Positions 43,145 through 52,077 of a stretch of 64,000 nt of DNA are shown here, in pieces. Every line of letters starts with the position of its first letter. The stretch's first letter is position 1. The DNA is from JACRCG01 sp964524835 (GTDB taxonomy: Bacteria > Desulfobacterota > Desulfuromonadia > Geobacterales > Pseudopelobacteraceae). The notes under the pieces were generated by a model, which was not told the origin of the DNA, ran no database searches, and saw only the letters and a list, made by a program, of their open reading frames with translations. The translations under genes were made by a program, and so were the position numbers. The stretch is taken from NCBI GenBank assembly GCA_964524835.1, contig CAZGEG010000015.1, forward strand, positions 50,632 to 114,631. The letters run 5' to 3'.

Positions 43145-43462
43145 ATGAAAAGACTGCTCCGCTGTTGTGCCGGTGCGTCGCTCGCAGCGCTCCTCGCCCT
43201 GCCGGTCATCGTCAGTGCCGATGATGATGAACATTACGACAAGGATGCCGAGTACGCCGAGGGCACTCCGCCGATGACACCGCACCGGATCACGGACACA
43301 TCCGATGGCGAATACTGCCTCGGCTGCCACCGAACGGGGATCAACGGCGCACCGATGTCCCCCCATCCGGTCAGACTGTCCTGTACCGGGTGCCATGGGC
43401 AGGGAGAGATCAAGGATGTCAAACATCCGAAAAAAGACAAAAAGGGCAAGAAAAACAAATGA
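43145..43462 (+). CDS. napB: Small periplasmic diheme cytochrome c, NapB-like
   Basis: A 105-residue protein with a signal peptide (LLRCCAGASLAALLALP). Two haem motifs follow: CLGCH and CTGCH, in the context PPMTPHRITDTSDGEYCLGC and SCTGCHGQGEIKD. The flanking His residues (MSPHPVRLSC) may be axial ligands. NapB passes electrons to NapA; this one is shorter than enteric NapB and has a lysine-rich tail (KKDKKGKKNK). The start ATG at 43145 has GGAGG upstream. It overlaps the next gene by four bases. Confidence 0.85.
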   Translation: MKRLLRCCAGASLAALLALPVIVSADDDEHYDKDAEYAEGTPPMTPHRITDTSDGEYCLGCHRTGINGAPMSPHPVRLSCTGCHGQGEIKDVKHPKKDKKGKKNK

Positions 43463-43875
43463 ACATCAGCCGGAAAGATTTTTTCAGAAAGAGCCTGCTG
43501 TCCCTCGGGGAGGCGGTCTGTACGATCAGCGACGCGCTGAAGGCACCCGCTCCCCTTCCTATGGAAATACCGGACACGGATGATTTCGCTGCGACACCCC
43601 GTGAAGACCGGTTCGCAGCGGCCCACAACGAAACGTGCCTGGCCAGGAACAGCGGCTGCTTCGCCTGTATGGAACGCTGCGAAGAGGATGCTATAAAGCT
43701 AATTCCGGGTGTCGGGATCCGGATCAACCCGCAGTTCTGTACCGGCTGCGGCACCTGCCACTATGTCTGCCCGGTGACCCCCAAGGCCGTCAGAATGCAG
43801 GCCCGAACTGCTGCAGTACCACCATCTGCCGTTCAAGCAGAACATCCACCAGTGAAAGGAGAATCATCATGCTGA
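43459..43875 (+). CDS. NapF-like ferredoxin-type protein
   Basis: A 138-residue protein with an N-terminal SRKDFFRKSLLSLGEA like NapF/NapG proteins. It carries two 4Fe-4S-type clusters: CLARNSGCFACMERCEEDAI and CTGCGTCHYVCPVTPKAV. It probably assists maturation of NapA or electron transfer to it. Its ATG overlaps the stop of napB (ATGA), and its end overlaps the next gene by seven bases, so translation of the three genes is coupled. An ordinary NapF has three clusters; two are seen here. Confidence 0.8.
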   Translation: MNISRKDFFRKSLLSLGEAVCTISDALKAPAPLPMEIPDTDDFAATPREDRFAAAHNETCLARNSGCFACMERCEEDAIKLIPGVGIRINPQFCTGCGTCHYVCPVTPKAVRMQARTAAVPPSAVQAEHPPVKGESSC

Positions 43876-45491
43876 AGAAGAACCTGGCCCTTGCTGCGGC
43901 CGCCATCGGGGCTGTCGCCATTCTGTCTATCCCCGTCATGTCTACCGCTGCCAAAGCAAAACCGGCGGCAAAAATGGCCAACGACGGCCGCGCCAAGTGT
44001 TACGAGTGCCACGATGAGGTCAAGGCTCTCAAGGAAGGCTCCAAGCACGCCAAGCTGGCCTGTACCGTTTGCCACGACAAGCTGGATGCCCACATGAAGG
44101 ATCCGGAGAAGAGCACACCGGTCACAATTATCGACCAGGCACTCTGCGGCAAATGCCACAAGAACCAGATGGAGAGCTTCTATACCATGAACCGTGACGG
44201 AGGCGCCCGCAAGGAGAAGGGTGTCCCGGCCGGCCGCTCTCCCATGCAGGACAAACTGCTGCAAGGGCACGGCTTCACTTTCGAGCATGCCGAACCGCGC
44301 GGACACGCCTTCATGGTGACCGACCAGTTTATCGTCGATCGTTTCCAGGGGGGACGCTACCAGATCAAGGGGGGGTGGAGAAATGTCGACAAGATGGGCA
44401 AGACCTGGGACGTACTGGAAGACAAGGGGGCTGACTACAAGCTGAAAGAGACCGCCATGGCGGGCAACCCGACCTGTATCCAGTGCAAGACCTCCGACCA
44501 TGTCCTGAAATGGAAATTCATGGGGGACAAGGATCCCAAGGCCAAGTGGGACCGCACCTCCAATGTAAATGACGTGGCAAAAGACACCAACAACCCGGTA
44601 GGCTGCATCCACTGCCACGATCCGCACGGCACCCAGCCCCGCGTGGTCCGCGACGCCCTGATCCAGGCCATCGATAAGGATCGTGCCGGAAATATCTTTG
44701 CCAAAGGCGGCAAGACCGACCTGAAGGTGATCAATTTCCGCGATTTCCGCAAGATCGGCGTTATGGAAAAGACCGACTCGCGCATGATGTGCGCCCAGTG
44801 TCACGTTGAATACAATTGCAACGCCGGCACCCAGCCGAGCGACGGCAAACCGGTCAAATACGACGACCAGCGCACCAACCATTTCCCGCTCAAGAACTCG
44901 CTGCAGCTGCTGAAACATTACAAGGAGCTGGATTTCTTCGACTTCAAGCACGCTGTAACCGGCGCCCGCCTGGTCAAGTTCCAGCACCCGGAAGCCGAGA
45001 CCTATGCCGGCAGCATTCATGACAAGGCCGGTGTCCAGTGCCATCAGTGCCACATGCCCAAAATGAAGGGGAAAGACGGCAAGATGTTCTCGACCCACGG
45101 CGTGGTCAAGCCAAAACTTACCGTAAAGGCTTCCTGCCTCGGTTGCCACCCGGAGAGCACGGTTGAGAAAAAACTCTATGAAATCGAGTCCATCATCAAC
45201 TACACCAAAGGGAAGATGCGCAAATCGGAGTACTGGCTCGGCCAGTTGATCGACACTTATGCAACCGCCCAGCGCATGGGTGTCACCGAGAGCGTTCTGT
45301 CCCAGGCCCGCGAAAAGCACGAAGAGGCGCATGTCCTCTGGGAATATTGGACCGCCGAGAATTCGGACGGTTTCCACAACCCGGGTCTGGCCCGCGAAAG
45401 CCTGACCGGCTCCATCGCCGCATCCAAGGCGGGGGTCAAGATCCTGAACGATGCCATGACCGTTGTGAAAAAGGATGAGGCAAAGAAGTAA
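43869..45491 (+). CDS. Octaheme c-type cytochrome nitrite reductase (ONR, TvNiR-like)
   Basis: A 540-residue periplasmic protein, signal peptide cleaved near STAAKAK, that should reduce nitrite to ammonium. It has eight haem motifs: CYECH (44-48), CTVCH (65-69), CGKCH (93-97), CIQCK (203-207), CIHCH (246-250), CAQCH (308-312), CHQCH (391-395) and CLGCH (423-427). The fourth is the Lys-coordinated catalytic haem CxxCK of NrfA and octaheme ONR enzymes. After CAQCH, VEYNC places Tyr315 two residues before Cys317, as in TvNiR, where this Tyr and Cys are covalently linked. The three extra N-terminal haems distinguish it from pentaheme NrfA. It is the last gene of the operon; a terminator follows. 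Confidence 0.9.
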   Translation: MLKKNLALAAAAIGAVAILSIPVMSTAAKAKPAAKMANDGRAKCYECHDEVKALKEGSKHAKLACTVCHDKLDAHMKDPEKSTPVTIIDQALCGKCHKNQMESFYTMNRDGGARKEKGVPAGRSPMQDKLLQGHGFTFEHAEPRGHAFMVTDQFIVDRFQGGRYQIKGGWRNVDKMGKTWDVLEDKGADYKLKETAMAGNPTCIQCKTSDHVLKWKFMGDKDPKAKWDRTSNVNDVAKDTNNPVGCIHCHDPHGTQPRVVRDALIQAIDKDRAGNIFAKGGKTDLKVINFRDFRKIGVMEKTDSRMMCAQCHVEYNCNAGTQPSDGKPVKYDDQRTNHFPLKNSLQLLKHYKELDFFDFKHAVTGARLVKFQHPEAETYAGSIHDKAGVQCHQCHMPKMKGKDGKMFSTHGVVKPKLTVKASCLGCHPESTVEKKLYEIESIINYTKGKMRKSEYWLGQLIDTYATAQRMGVTESVLSQAREKHEEAHVLWEYWTAENSDGFHNPGLARESLTGSIAASKAGVKILNDAMTVVKKDEAKK

Positions 45492-45517
45492 GCGATAAAC
45501 GTATTTAATTTATAAAA

Positions 45518-45548
45518 GCGAAGGGCAGGGAATTTCCCCGCCCTTCGC
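45518..45548 (+). terminator. Terminator of the nap-ONR operon
   Basis: GCGAAGGGC pairs with GCCCTTCGC around inner paired GGG/CCC, followed by AGTTTTA. It also faces the convergent GGDEF/EAL gene. Confidence 0.8.
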
Positions 45549-45638
45549 AGTTTTACTTCATCTTGCGTCGAATTTTCTGATTTTGTGCTCCCTGTCTTCC
45601 GCTGTATTGCACGGAACCCGCTCTCCTGATGGTGTACG

Positions 45639-48110
45639 TCAACCGTTTACCACCAATTGTTCGAACTCATCCGGAAACAGCGGCTTACTTATCACATATC
45701 CCTGAAGCTGGTCGCAGCCGCTCTGCCGAATGACCGAAAGCTGTTCTTCCGTTTCAACTCCGTTTGCGGCTACTTTCAGCTTCATATTGTGTGACATGGC
45801 GATAACAGCATTGACCATCGCCAGATCATCCGGCTCAGTCAACATGTTCATTATAAAACACTTGTCGATCTTCACCATGTGCGTTTGTATCCTTTTTATC
45901 CAGTGCAAGGAGGATGAGCCGCAGCCGTAATTATCTATGGCCAGAGTCACGCCCATTTTTGTTAAAGCCTGCATGCTGCGGAGCGAAAAACCAATATTAG
46001 TCATGATGCTCTCCTCAGTGACGTCAAACTCCAACCGGTTCGCTTTCAGACCGGTTTCCGCAAGTATCTGGGCAGTCTTTTCGATAAGATTTGCCTGATG
46101 GAACTGACGATTTGAAAGATTCACCGAGACGCTTAACGGGTAGCCTTTCTCATTCCAGACCCGCGCCTGATTGCAGGCATTACGGAGTACCCACTCGCCG
46201 ATGGGCACGATGGCTCCGCTATCTTCCGCGACTTCAAGAAATTGATCGGGGGCCAGCAGACCCTGTTCAGGATGCCGCCACCTCAAGAGCGCTTCCGCGC
46301 CGATGATACCACGCGTATCACTGCTCACCAGGGGCTGGAACATAAGTTCCATTTCGCCCCTCTTCACCGCCTGCCGCAGGAGCCTTTCCATCTTCTGGCG
46401 TTTAATGGTCCGGGCGTTGATCTCGGCGTTATAGAACTGATAGGAGTTCCCTCCTGAACCTTTTGCGTCGTACATGGCTACATCCGCTTTTTTCATCAGC
46501 TCTTCACAGCTCTCGCCATCATCCGGAAACATGCAGATCCCGATACTGCTGGTTGTGTCTACGGTAACGTCATCCAGCACGAATGGCGTTTCGAAGACTC
46601 CAAGGATTTTTTTCAGCACGACGCCCACATCATCCGTCTGAATAAGATCCGGCATCAGCACCGTGAATTCATCCCCTCCGAGGCGGGCCACGGTATCGGA
46701 CTCGCGAATGCTGGCTTTGAGCCTCTGGGCCACCCCCTGCAACAGTCGATCACCATAATTATGCCCCAATGTGTCGTTGACCTGTTTGAAGCCGTTGAGA
46801 TCCAGAAACATCAGGGCCAGCTTTTTCTCGTTTCGACGCGCCTGAGCCAGCTCCAGGGAGAGGAAATTCATGAAAAGCTGCCGGTTTGGCAAATCAGTCA
46901 GTGTGTCATGGTGTGCCTGGTGTTTGATGATTTCTTCCATCTTTCTGCGCTCTGTCACGTCGTGAGCAATCACAGCGTTGCCGGTAATTGCCCCGTTGGC
47001 ATCCAGTATCGGCGATGATGAGATTGAGACAAATATCTTGCTGCCATTCTTTTTTATGCGGGTTGTTTCGAAATGCCGGACCTGGTCGCCGCTCAGGGTC
47101 ATCTGCAGGATCCGGGATCTTTCATCGAAACGCTCAGGAGGAATAATGGTAAAAACCGGACTGCCGATAATTTCATCGGCAGAATACCCGAAAACATTCT
47201 CCGCACCTCTGTTCCAACTCGTTATGACCCCATCCAGGGATATACTGAAAATCGCATCATTCGAGGACTCAACAATCAGCGCCAGTCTGGCCCGATCTTC
47301 TTCCTTCTGCCTCTGTTCGGTCACATCATGAGCAACACCGATCACCGATTCAATCTTTCCGGCGTCGTCAAGAACCACTTCTCCCTGACCTTGAATTATG
47401 CGAATAGAGCCATCCGGACGGACGATGCGGCAATAATGACTGATAATTGACTGACGATTCTTCAAGGCTCTCTGCACGATCATTTTCACTGCTTCCCGGT
47501 CATCATGATGAACCCTCTCCAGAAATCCCTTGTAGGATGCCGTGGTCGCTGACGGTTCAACGCCTAAAATCCGGTACAGCTCATCAGACCAGCTTGTTTT
47601 GCCACTGACAACATCCCATTCCCAACAACCCAGGTGGGTAATTTTCTGCGCCCTGGCGAGCTGCTGTTCGCGCTTGCTGATGAGCCGCTCCTGCTCTCTT
47701 ACCAGTTGCTTCAGTCTGACTTCTTCGATAGTTTTATTGATCGTGGCAAAGAGATCCTCGATGACAACAGGTTTCAACACATAATGGCGGATGCCGATCT
47801 CGATGGCATTCTTGAGGTAATAGGGATTATCATACGCTGTCACCGCTATGATGGTTGCCTCTGCATCAAGCGCCTTGATCTCCCGGGCCATCTGGATACC
47901 GTCCATGATCGGCATTTCCATGTCGGTCAACACTATGTCCGGACGATGTTCCATGAACATCTTCAACCCTGCGGTACCGTTTTCAGCGACAATAAGTTTA
48001 AGGTTGGGGTATTTCCTGGCTATAGTTCTGCTGAGAAATTTGAGGGAGTCTGTCTCGTCATCAACGTAGAGCAGCCCGTACCCGCACATATCGCATTGAA
48101 ATGGTTCCAT
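45639..48110 (-). CDS. Receiver-PAS-PAS-GGDEF-EAL cyclic-di-GMP protein
   Basis: An 823-residue response-regulator-type protein. The receiver domain (residues 10-125: LLYVDDETDS, LTDMEMPIMDG, AVTAYD, LKPVV) is followed by two PAS domains and a GGDEF domain with an intact LGGDEF and an I-site RESD five residues before it. The EAL domain keeps EALLRW, SVNLSNRQ and KID but carries DNYGCGSSSL for DDFGTGYSSL and ANGVETEEQ for AEGVET. It therefore probably makes c-di-GMP and does not hydrolyse it. The start ATG at 48110 has AGGGTG upstream. N-terminal MEPFQCDMCGYG adds a CxxC. Confidence 0.9.
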   Translation of the reverse strand: MEPFQCDMCGYGLLYVDDETDSLKFLSRTIARKYPNLKLIVAENGTAGLKMFMEHRPDIVLTDMEMPIMDGIQMAREIKALDAEATIIAVTAYDNPYYLKNAIEIGIRHYVLKPVVIEDLFATINKTIEEVRLKQLVREQERLISKREQQLARAQKITHLGCWEWDVVSGKTSWSDELYRILGVEPSATTASYKGFLERVHHDDREAVKMIVQRALKNRQSIISHYCRIVRPDGSIRIIQGQGEVVLDDAGKIESVIGVAHDVTEQRQKEEDRARLALIVESSNDAIFSISLDGVITSWNRGAENVFGYSADEIIGSPVFTIIPPERFDERSRILQMTLSGDQVRHFETTRIKKNGSKIFVSISSSPILDANGAITGNAVIAHDVTERRKMEEIIKHQAHHDTLTDLPNRQLFMNFLSLELAQARRNEKKLALMFLDLNGFKQVNDTLGHNYGDRLLQGVAQRLKASIRESDTVARLGGDEFTVLMPDLIQTDDVGVVLKKILGVFETPFVLDDVTVDTTSSIGICMFPDDGESCEELMKKADVAMYDAKGSGGNSYQFYNAEINARTIKRQKMERLLRQAVKRGEMELMFQPLVSSDTRGIIGAEALLRWRHPEQGLLAPDQFLEVAEDSGAIVPIGEWVLRNACNQARVWNEKGYPLSVSVNLSNRQFHQANLIEKTAQILAETGLKANRLEFDVTEESIMTNIGFSLRSMQALTKMGVTLAIDNYGCGSSSLHWIKRIQTHMVKIDKCFIMNMLTEPDDLAMVNAVIAMSHNMKLKVAANGVETEEQLSVIRQSGCDQLQGYVISKPLFPDEFEQLVVNG

Positions 48111-48568
48111 GTCACACCCTGATGAAGATCTTCTGCGGTCCACCGCTTGCGCTATTTCAGTTTCACGGGCGCTCCGTCCCGTACCTACCAGCGTAAACGA
48201 TTTAAATTACCGAAACATAAGCACATTATATGCCCACGACTATCATGCTGATATTGCAGGCTAATTACATGACTTCTGTTATGAGCCACATAAGGACGCT
48301 GTTTTTTGTAAATGATTTCGACAGCTGAAGGAGAAAAGATTACACCCTGAGACGGGGTTGTCTTGATATGGCTGGAACTAGTTCTGCTCACAATGGAGAA
48401 AGGTGAGTTCGATGACCAGTGGAGCAGGGATGCCGTAAGCAGCCGCCCCCCAACCGCCTACAGTTTAAAGCTGAACAAGTTGGTTGAGAGCGGCTGCAGC
48501 GATGATTTTTCTGAAAAAGGTTGAACTCAAAACGGTTCAATCGTACAGTGGCTCCCCGGAGGTTCACA
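48111..48568. other. Intergenic region, 458 bases
   Basis: This stretch separates the divergent GGDEF/EAL and sppA genes. A GCAGCCGC ... GCGGCTGC pair lies around 48435-48500. I find no credible open frame and no convincing riboswitch. Confidence 0.4.
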
Positions 48569-49531
48569 ATGCGTTATTCTGTGCAACTTGTGCTCGCCCT
48601 TGTTATTTCGTTCCAGACCGGGTGCGCCTTTGTAAACATCCCCCTGATGCCGCCCCCCGCCCCCCTGGAGGAACAGGTTCTCGAAGGGGACGGGATCAGG
48701 AAGATCCTGCTGCTGGATATCAGCGGCACCATCTCGGAACAGGAAAAATCGGTCAGCCTGCTGGGGCGTTCAACCCCTTCGATGGTTTCCCTGATCCGTG
48801 AATCCCTGTACAAGGCCGAAAAGGACAGGGATCTTGCCGGCATCATCCTGCGCATCAACTCCCCCGGCGGCAGCGTGACCGCCAGTGACATTATTCACCA
48901 CGACATCAGCGAGTTCAAAAGTCGCACGAAGATACCGGTGCAGGCCTGCATCATGGGCATCGGAGCCTCGGGCGGCTACTATATCGCCGCAGCCGCAGAC
49001 CGGATCACCGCCCACCCGACCGCCATTACCGGCAGTATCGGCGTCATCCTGATGAAGTTCAACGTGGAAGGTCTGATGGGAAAGATCGGCGTGGAGGAGC
49101 AGACGGTCAAGTCGGGTGACAAGAAGGATATCATGTCCCCCTTCCGCAAGGCCACACCGGAGGAAGTCAGGCTGGGGCAGGAGATCATCGACCAGTTTTA
49201 CGGCAGGTTCCTGGATGTAGTTATGGCCCGTTCCGGCAACATCCTGTCACGCGAGGAGCTACGTAAAGTCGCCGACGGCCGCATCTACACCGCCGGCCAG
49301 GCGCTTCAAGCGGGATTAATCGATGCAACCGGATACCTGGATGATGTCATCAACGGGATGCGCGAGAGCATCGGCGATAATAAGGCGCGGGTAGTCAGCT
49401 ACTACCGGGCCGGCACCTATAAGGGGAGCATTTACGCCGGTACGGCCGAGAAAGAAGGATTGGCCGAACTGATGGGTGGAGGGGTCGATGTACTGTCAGG
49501 CGGCGGCTTCATGTACCTCTGGAGACCGTGA
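48569..49531 (+). CDS. sppA: Signal peptide peptidase SppA (short form)
   Basis: A 320-residue membrane-bound serine protease. The N-terminal hydrophobic segment ends in a lipobox-like QTGCAF, so it may be a lipoprotein. The catalytic Ser is in IMGIGASGGYYIAAAADR and the catalytic Lys in KSGDKKDIMSPFR, the Ser-Lys dyad of single-domain SppA36. INSPGGSVTASD and ITGSIGVI fit the ClpP-like fold. GGAGG lies a few bases before the ATG at 48569. Confidence 0.92.
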   Translation: MRYSVQLVLALVISFQTGCAFVNIPLMPPPAPLEEQVLEGDGIRKILLLDISGTISEQEKSVSLLGRSTPSMVSLIRESLYKAEKDRDLAGIILRINSPGGSVTASDIIHHDISEFKSRTKIPVQACIMGIGASGGYYIAAAADRITAHPTAITGSIGVILMKFNVEGLMGKIGVEEQTVKSGDKKDIMSPFRKATPEEVRLGQEIIDQFYGRFLDVVMARSGNILSREELRKVADGRIYTAGQALQAGLIDATGYLDDVINGMRESIGDNKARVVSYYRAGTYKGSIYAGTAEKEGLAELMGGGVDVLSGGGFMYLWRP

Positions 49532-49554
49532 CACTCTGTCCGGCGGCATCCGCC

Positions 49555-50349
49555 CTACTTCAACGGATACTCCGACATCCTGACAAACCTGAAACCGCGC
49601 CGCTGCAGTTCCGGTACCGCCGCCATGACCCCCGCCCCTGTTCCCGCTTCGGGGTGATTCATGTGCAGCAGGGCAATATCGCCCGGCACGGCTTTCAGGA
49701 GTGCCGCCTTGACCTGGGAGGCGCTCCAGGTCGCGCCGGCGTCCCCCAGCAGCGAATAGCCGGCGACTTCGTGCCCGAGCCCCTGTGAGATCTGCACCGC
49801 AACCTCGTCATAATAGGCGGTGCCGGAGCGGTACAGCTTCGGCCTGGTTCCGCTGATCGCCTCGATCTTGCGGGCGTTCAGCTCGATCTCCTCTACGATC
49901 TCACCGGCATTCTGCGTCCCGGCAATGCCGTAAATGGAGCGGCCGCTGACCGAGGCGGGCTTGTGGCGGATCCCGTGGTTGGCGATCTCGAAGAGCGGGT
50001 TGGCGGCCAGCTGCCGGAACAGTCCGGGGTTGGCATCAATCCAGCGGCCGTTGAAAAAAAGCGTGGCCGGAATCCGCCTGGCGATCAGGAACTCCATAAG
50101 CCCGGCATCAACACCCTTCCCTTTGGCGCTGCCGCAGGCATCCAGCGTCAGGGCGATCACCCTGTCACCGGTATCGAGCCGGGTTCGCACCCCCGGCACC
50201 CGCTCCCCCCACATGGTCGGAGCTGCCCCGGCATAACGAGCCGTTACCTGCTGCTTCAGGCTTTCCAGCGAAGCTTCTTGCGGAGCGGCAAGTGCCCGGG
50301 CGGCAAGCAAGATGATAACGGTTGAAAATGCGATCAGACATCTGTTCAT
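49555..50349 (-). CDS. Secreted polysaccharide deacetylase (NodB homology)
   Basis: A 264-residue protein with a signal peptide (ending ARALAAPQE). NodB-type motifs: ALTLDACGSAKG (motif 1, with Asp and a variant of the usual TFDDG), ATLFFNGRWID (motif 2), and NHGIRHKP (motif 2/3 His pair, here N-H-G-x-x-H). The altered motif 1 (no second Asp) means deacetylase activity is uncertain, though metal-binding His residues are present. It is convergent with sppA. Confidence 0.8.
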   Translation of the reverse strand: MNRCLIAFSTVIILLAARALAAPQEASLESLKQQVTARYAGAAPTMWGERVPGVRTRLDTGDRVIALTLDACGSAKGKGVDAGLMEFLIARRIPATLFFNGRWIDANPGLFRQLAANPLFEIANHGIRHKPASVSGRSIYGIAGTQNAGEIVEEIELNARKIEAISGTRPKLYRSGTAYYDEVAVQISQGLGHEVAGYSLLGDAGATWSASQVKAALLKAVPGDIALLHMNHPEAGTGAGVMAAVPELQRRGFRFVRMSEYPLK

Positions 50350-50577
50350 TGGGCAAGCCTCTCAAAGCGTTTTCCGCATTGTTCCGTATCCTGTCCATTC
50401 TGGCAACCACAAATCGATGGGACAGAAAAGCATGTCTCCCGCGACGCCGCAACGCTTTAAACTATACCCGGACAAATGGTTAATTTTTTTCGTTGCGACG
50501 TTGCGTCGTTGCGTGAAATGGGGTATTTTGTTTCGGCCAACCCGACTCAAACAAATCTACGTATCAGGAGCACCGAA

Positions 50578-51903
50578 GTGGCGCGACGCCTGCCGAAAAT
50601 GCTGTATGCCGATCAGAAAGGAAACATCTTCGATCACCCGGAACTCTGCATGGCCGGGATGAGCGGAACCGTGCCGACCTTGCCGGAGGATGTCGAACTG
50701 ATTCCGCTCCCCGAGGACAGCAGGCTCTTCACGATGCCTTCCATGCCCCCGGTCGCCTGGGACCCGCGCAAGAAGTCCTTCATCACGGTTGACACCCTAC
50801 GGGAGGGAAAACGGAGCCAGCGTATCCAGGCCGTCTCCGCCTTCATGGCCCCCGGCTATCTGCGCACCCTGCTCCCCGCCTGCGATTATTCCGGCAAGAG
50901 CGAGCTGCTGCCGCTCTGGTCGTACACCGCCGTGGGGTGGGATGAGGAGCGCGACTGCTTCGTCGTCGCCGCCACCAGGGTGGACAACAACAGCAACTGG
51001 AATCCGGTTAATTACGACGACCGCACCCTCGACCCTCTCGTCAGGGAGATGCTGAAGCGGATGCCGGAAAACCGCCTGCTGGAACAGCTGTCGCGCTGCG
51101 CCGTCGATTACCACTGCTTTGCCGCCAAGAACCTGTTCTATCGCCGCTGGGAAGCACCGCTGCCGACCTCGCCGGTCTGCAATTCGGCCTGCCTGGGATG
51201 CATCAGTCTGCAGGAATCGGAATGCTGCCCATCCAATCACGACCGGATCAGCTTTGTCCCGACACCCGATGAGCTGTGCGAGCTCGCCCTCCCCCACCTG
51301 GAGCAGGCCGACCAGGCCATCGTTTCCTACGGCCAGGGGTGCGAGGGTGACCCGATCCTGCAGGCCGACACGATTGCCGAGGCGACCCTGCGCATGAAGA
51401 AGGGTACCTCGCGCGGCACGGTCAACTTCAACTCGAACGGTTCGATTCCCGAACGGGTGCAGCTGCTCTGCGACGCCGGCATGGATTCCTTCCGCTTCTC
51501 GATGAATTCAGTACGCGAGGACACCTACAACCGCTACTACCGCCCGAGGGGATATCTCTTCAGCGATGTGCTCCGTTCGGTAAAGATCGCCAGGGAGGCA
51601 GGCCGCTTCACCTCGATCAACTACCTGGTTTCTCCCGGCGTGTCCGATGCCCCGGAGGAGGTTGAGGCCCTGCTGAAGTTTGTCGCCGATACCGGCATCG
51701 ATATGATCCAGATGCGCAATCTGTCGATCGATCCGGATTACTACAACCGCGAAATGGGGGTGCAGGGAAAGGGAATCGGCATGTACCGCCTTCTGCAGCG
51801 GTTGAAGAAGGAATTCCCGCGCCTGCAGTTCGGCTACTACAACCGCACGAAAGAAAATTTCCATCCTCCCGGTTTCGAGACCGGCTGGCCGGTCAGAGAG
51901 TAG
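50578..51903 (+). CDS. Radical SAM protein of unknown function
   Basis: A 441-residue cytosolic protein. I chose the GTG at 50578 (AGGAG upstream), which gives VARRLPKMLYADQKGNIFDH; the longer frame starts inside a repetitive GTTGCGACGTTGCG stretch. The cluster motif is CNSACLGC (CX3CX2C) near residue 200, preceded by CAVDYHCFAAKNLFYRRWEA. NFNSNGSIPERVQLLCDAGM and MDSFRFSMNSVREDTYNRYY look like the barrel. The N-terminal 190 residues have no recognised domain. I cannot name the substrate; similar proteins are frequent in Geobacter-like genomes. Confidence 0.75.
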   Translation: MARRLPKMLYADQKGNIFDHPELCMAGMSGTVPTLPEDVELIPLPEDSRLFTMPSMPPVAWDPRKKSFITVDTLREGKRSQRIQAVSAFMAPGYLRTLLPACDYSGKSELLPLWSYTAVGWDEERDCFVVAATRVDNNSNWNPVNYDDRTLDPLVREMLKRMPENRLLEQLSRCAVDYHCFAAKNLFYRRWEAPLPTSPVCNSACLGCISLQESECCPSNHDRISFVPTPDELCELALPHLEQADQAIVSYGQGCEGDPILQADTIAEATLRMKKGTSRGTVNFNSNGSIPERVQLLCDAGMDSFRFSMNSVREDTYNRYYRPRGYLFSDVLRSVKIAREAGRFTSINYLVSPGVSDAPEEVEALLKFVADTGIDMIQMRNLSIDPDYYNREMGVQGKGIGMYRLLQRLKKEFPRLQFGYYNRTKENFHPPGFETGWPVRE

Positions 51904-51964
51904 CCCTCCAGTAGACCAAAGAGTACACGCATTCTATCCCGCCATAAAATATTTCATATACCCC

Positions 51965-51993
51965 TTGATTTTTGAAAGGTCGCTGTTTATATT
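51965..51993 (+). promoter_or_regulatory. Predicted sigma70-type promoter of groESL
   Basis: TTGATT (51965-51970) and TATATT (51988-51993) are 17 bases apart. The CIRCE operator starts ten bases later, as expected for an HrcA-repressed promoter. Confidence 0.8.
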
Positions 51994-52002
51994 CCGTGTG
52001 TA

Positions 52003-52029
52003 TTAGCACTCAGCAGTCGTGAGTGCTAA
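52003..52029 (+). promoter_or_regulatory. CIRCE operator (HrcA)
   Basis: TTAGCACTC-N9-GAGTGCTAA is a perfect match to the CIRCE inverted repeat bound by the heat-shock repressor HrcA. It lies 48 bases before groES. Confidence 0.97.
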
Positions 52030-52077
52030 TTTCGACTTTACCATCACACCACACGAGGATAGAAAGGAGAAGAACAG

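Noticed and set aside
43833..45377. A 514-codon open frame antisense to the octaheme cytochrome gene
   Set aside because: It lies wholly inside a well-supported gene, has no Shine-Dalgarno and no family motifs, and such long antisense frames arise from GC-rich codon bias. The same applies to antisense frames in groEL, hflX, the P-ATPase and the histidine kinase.
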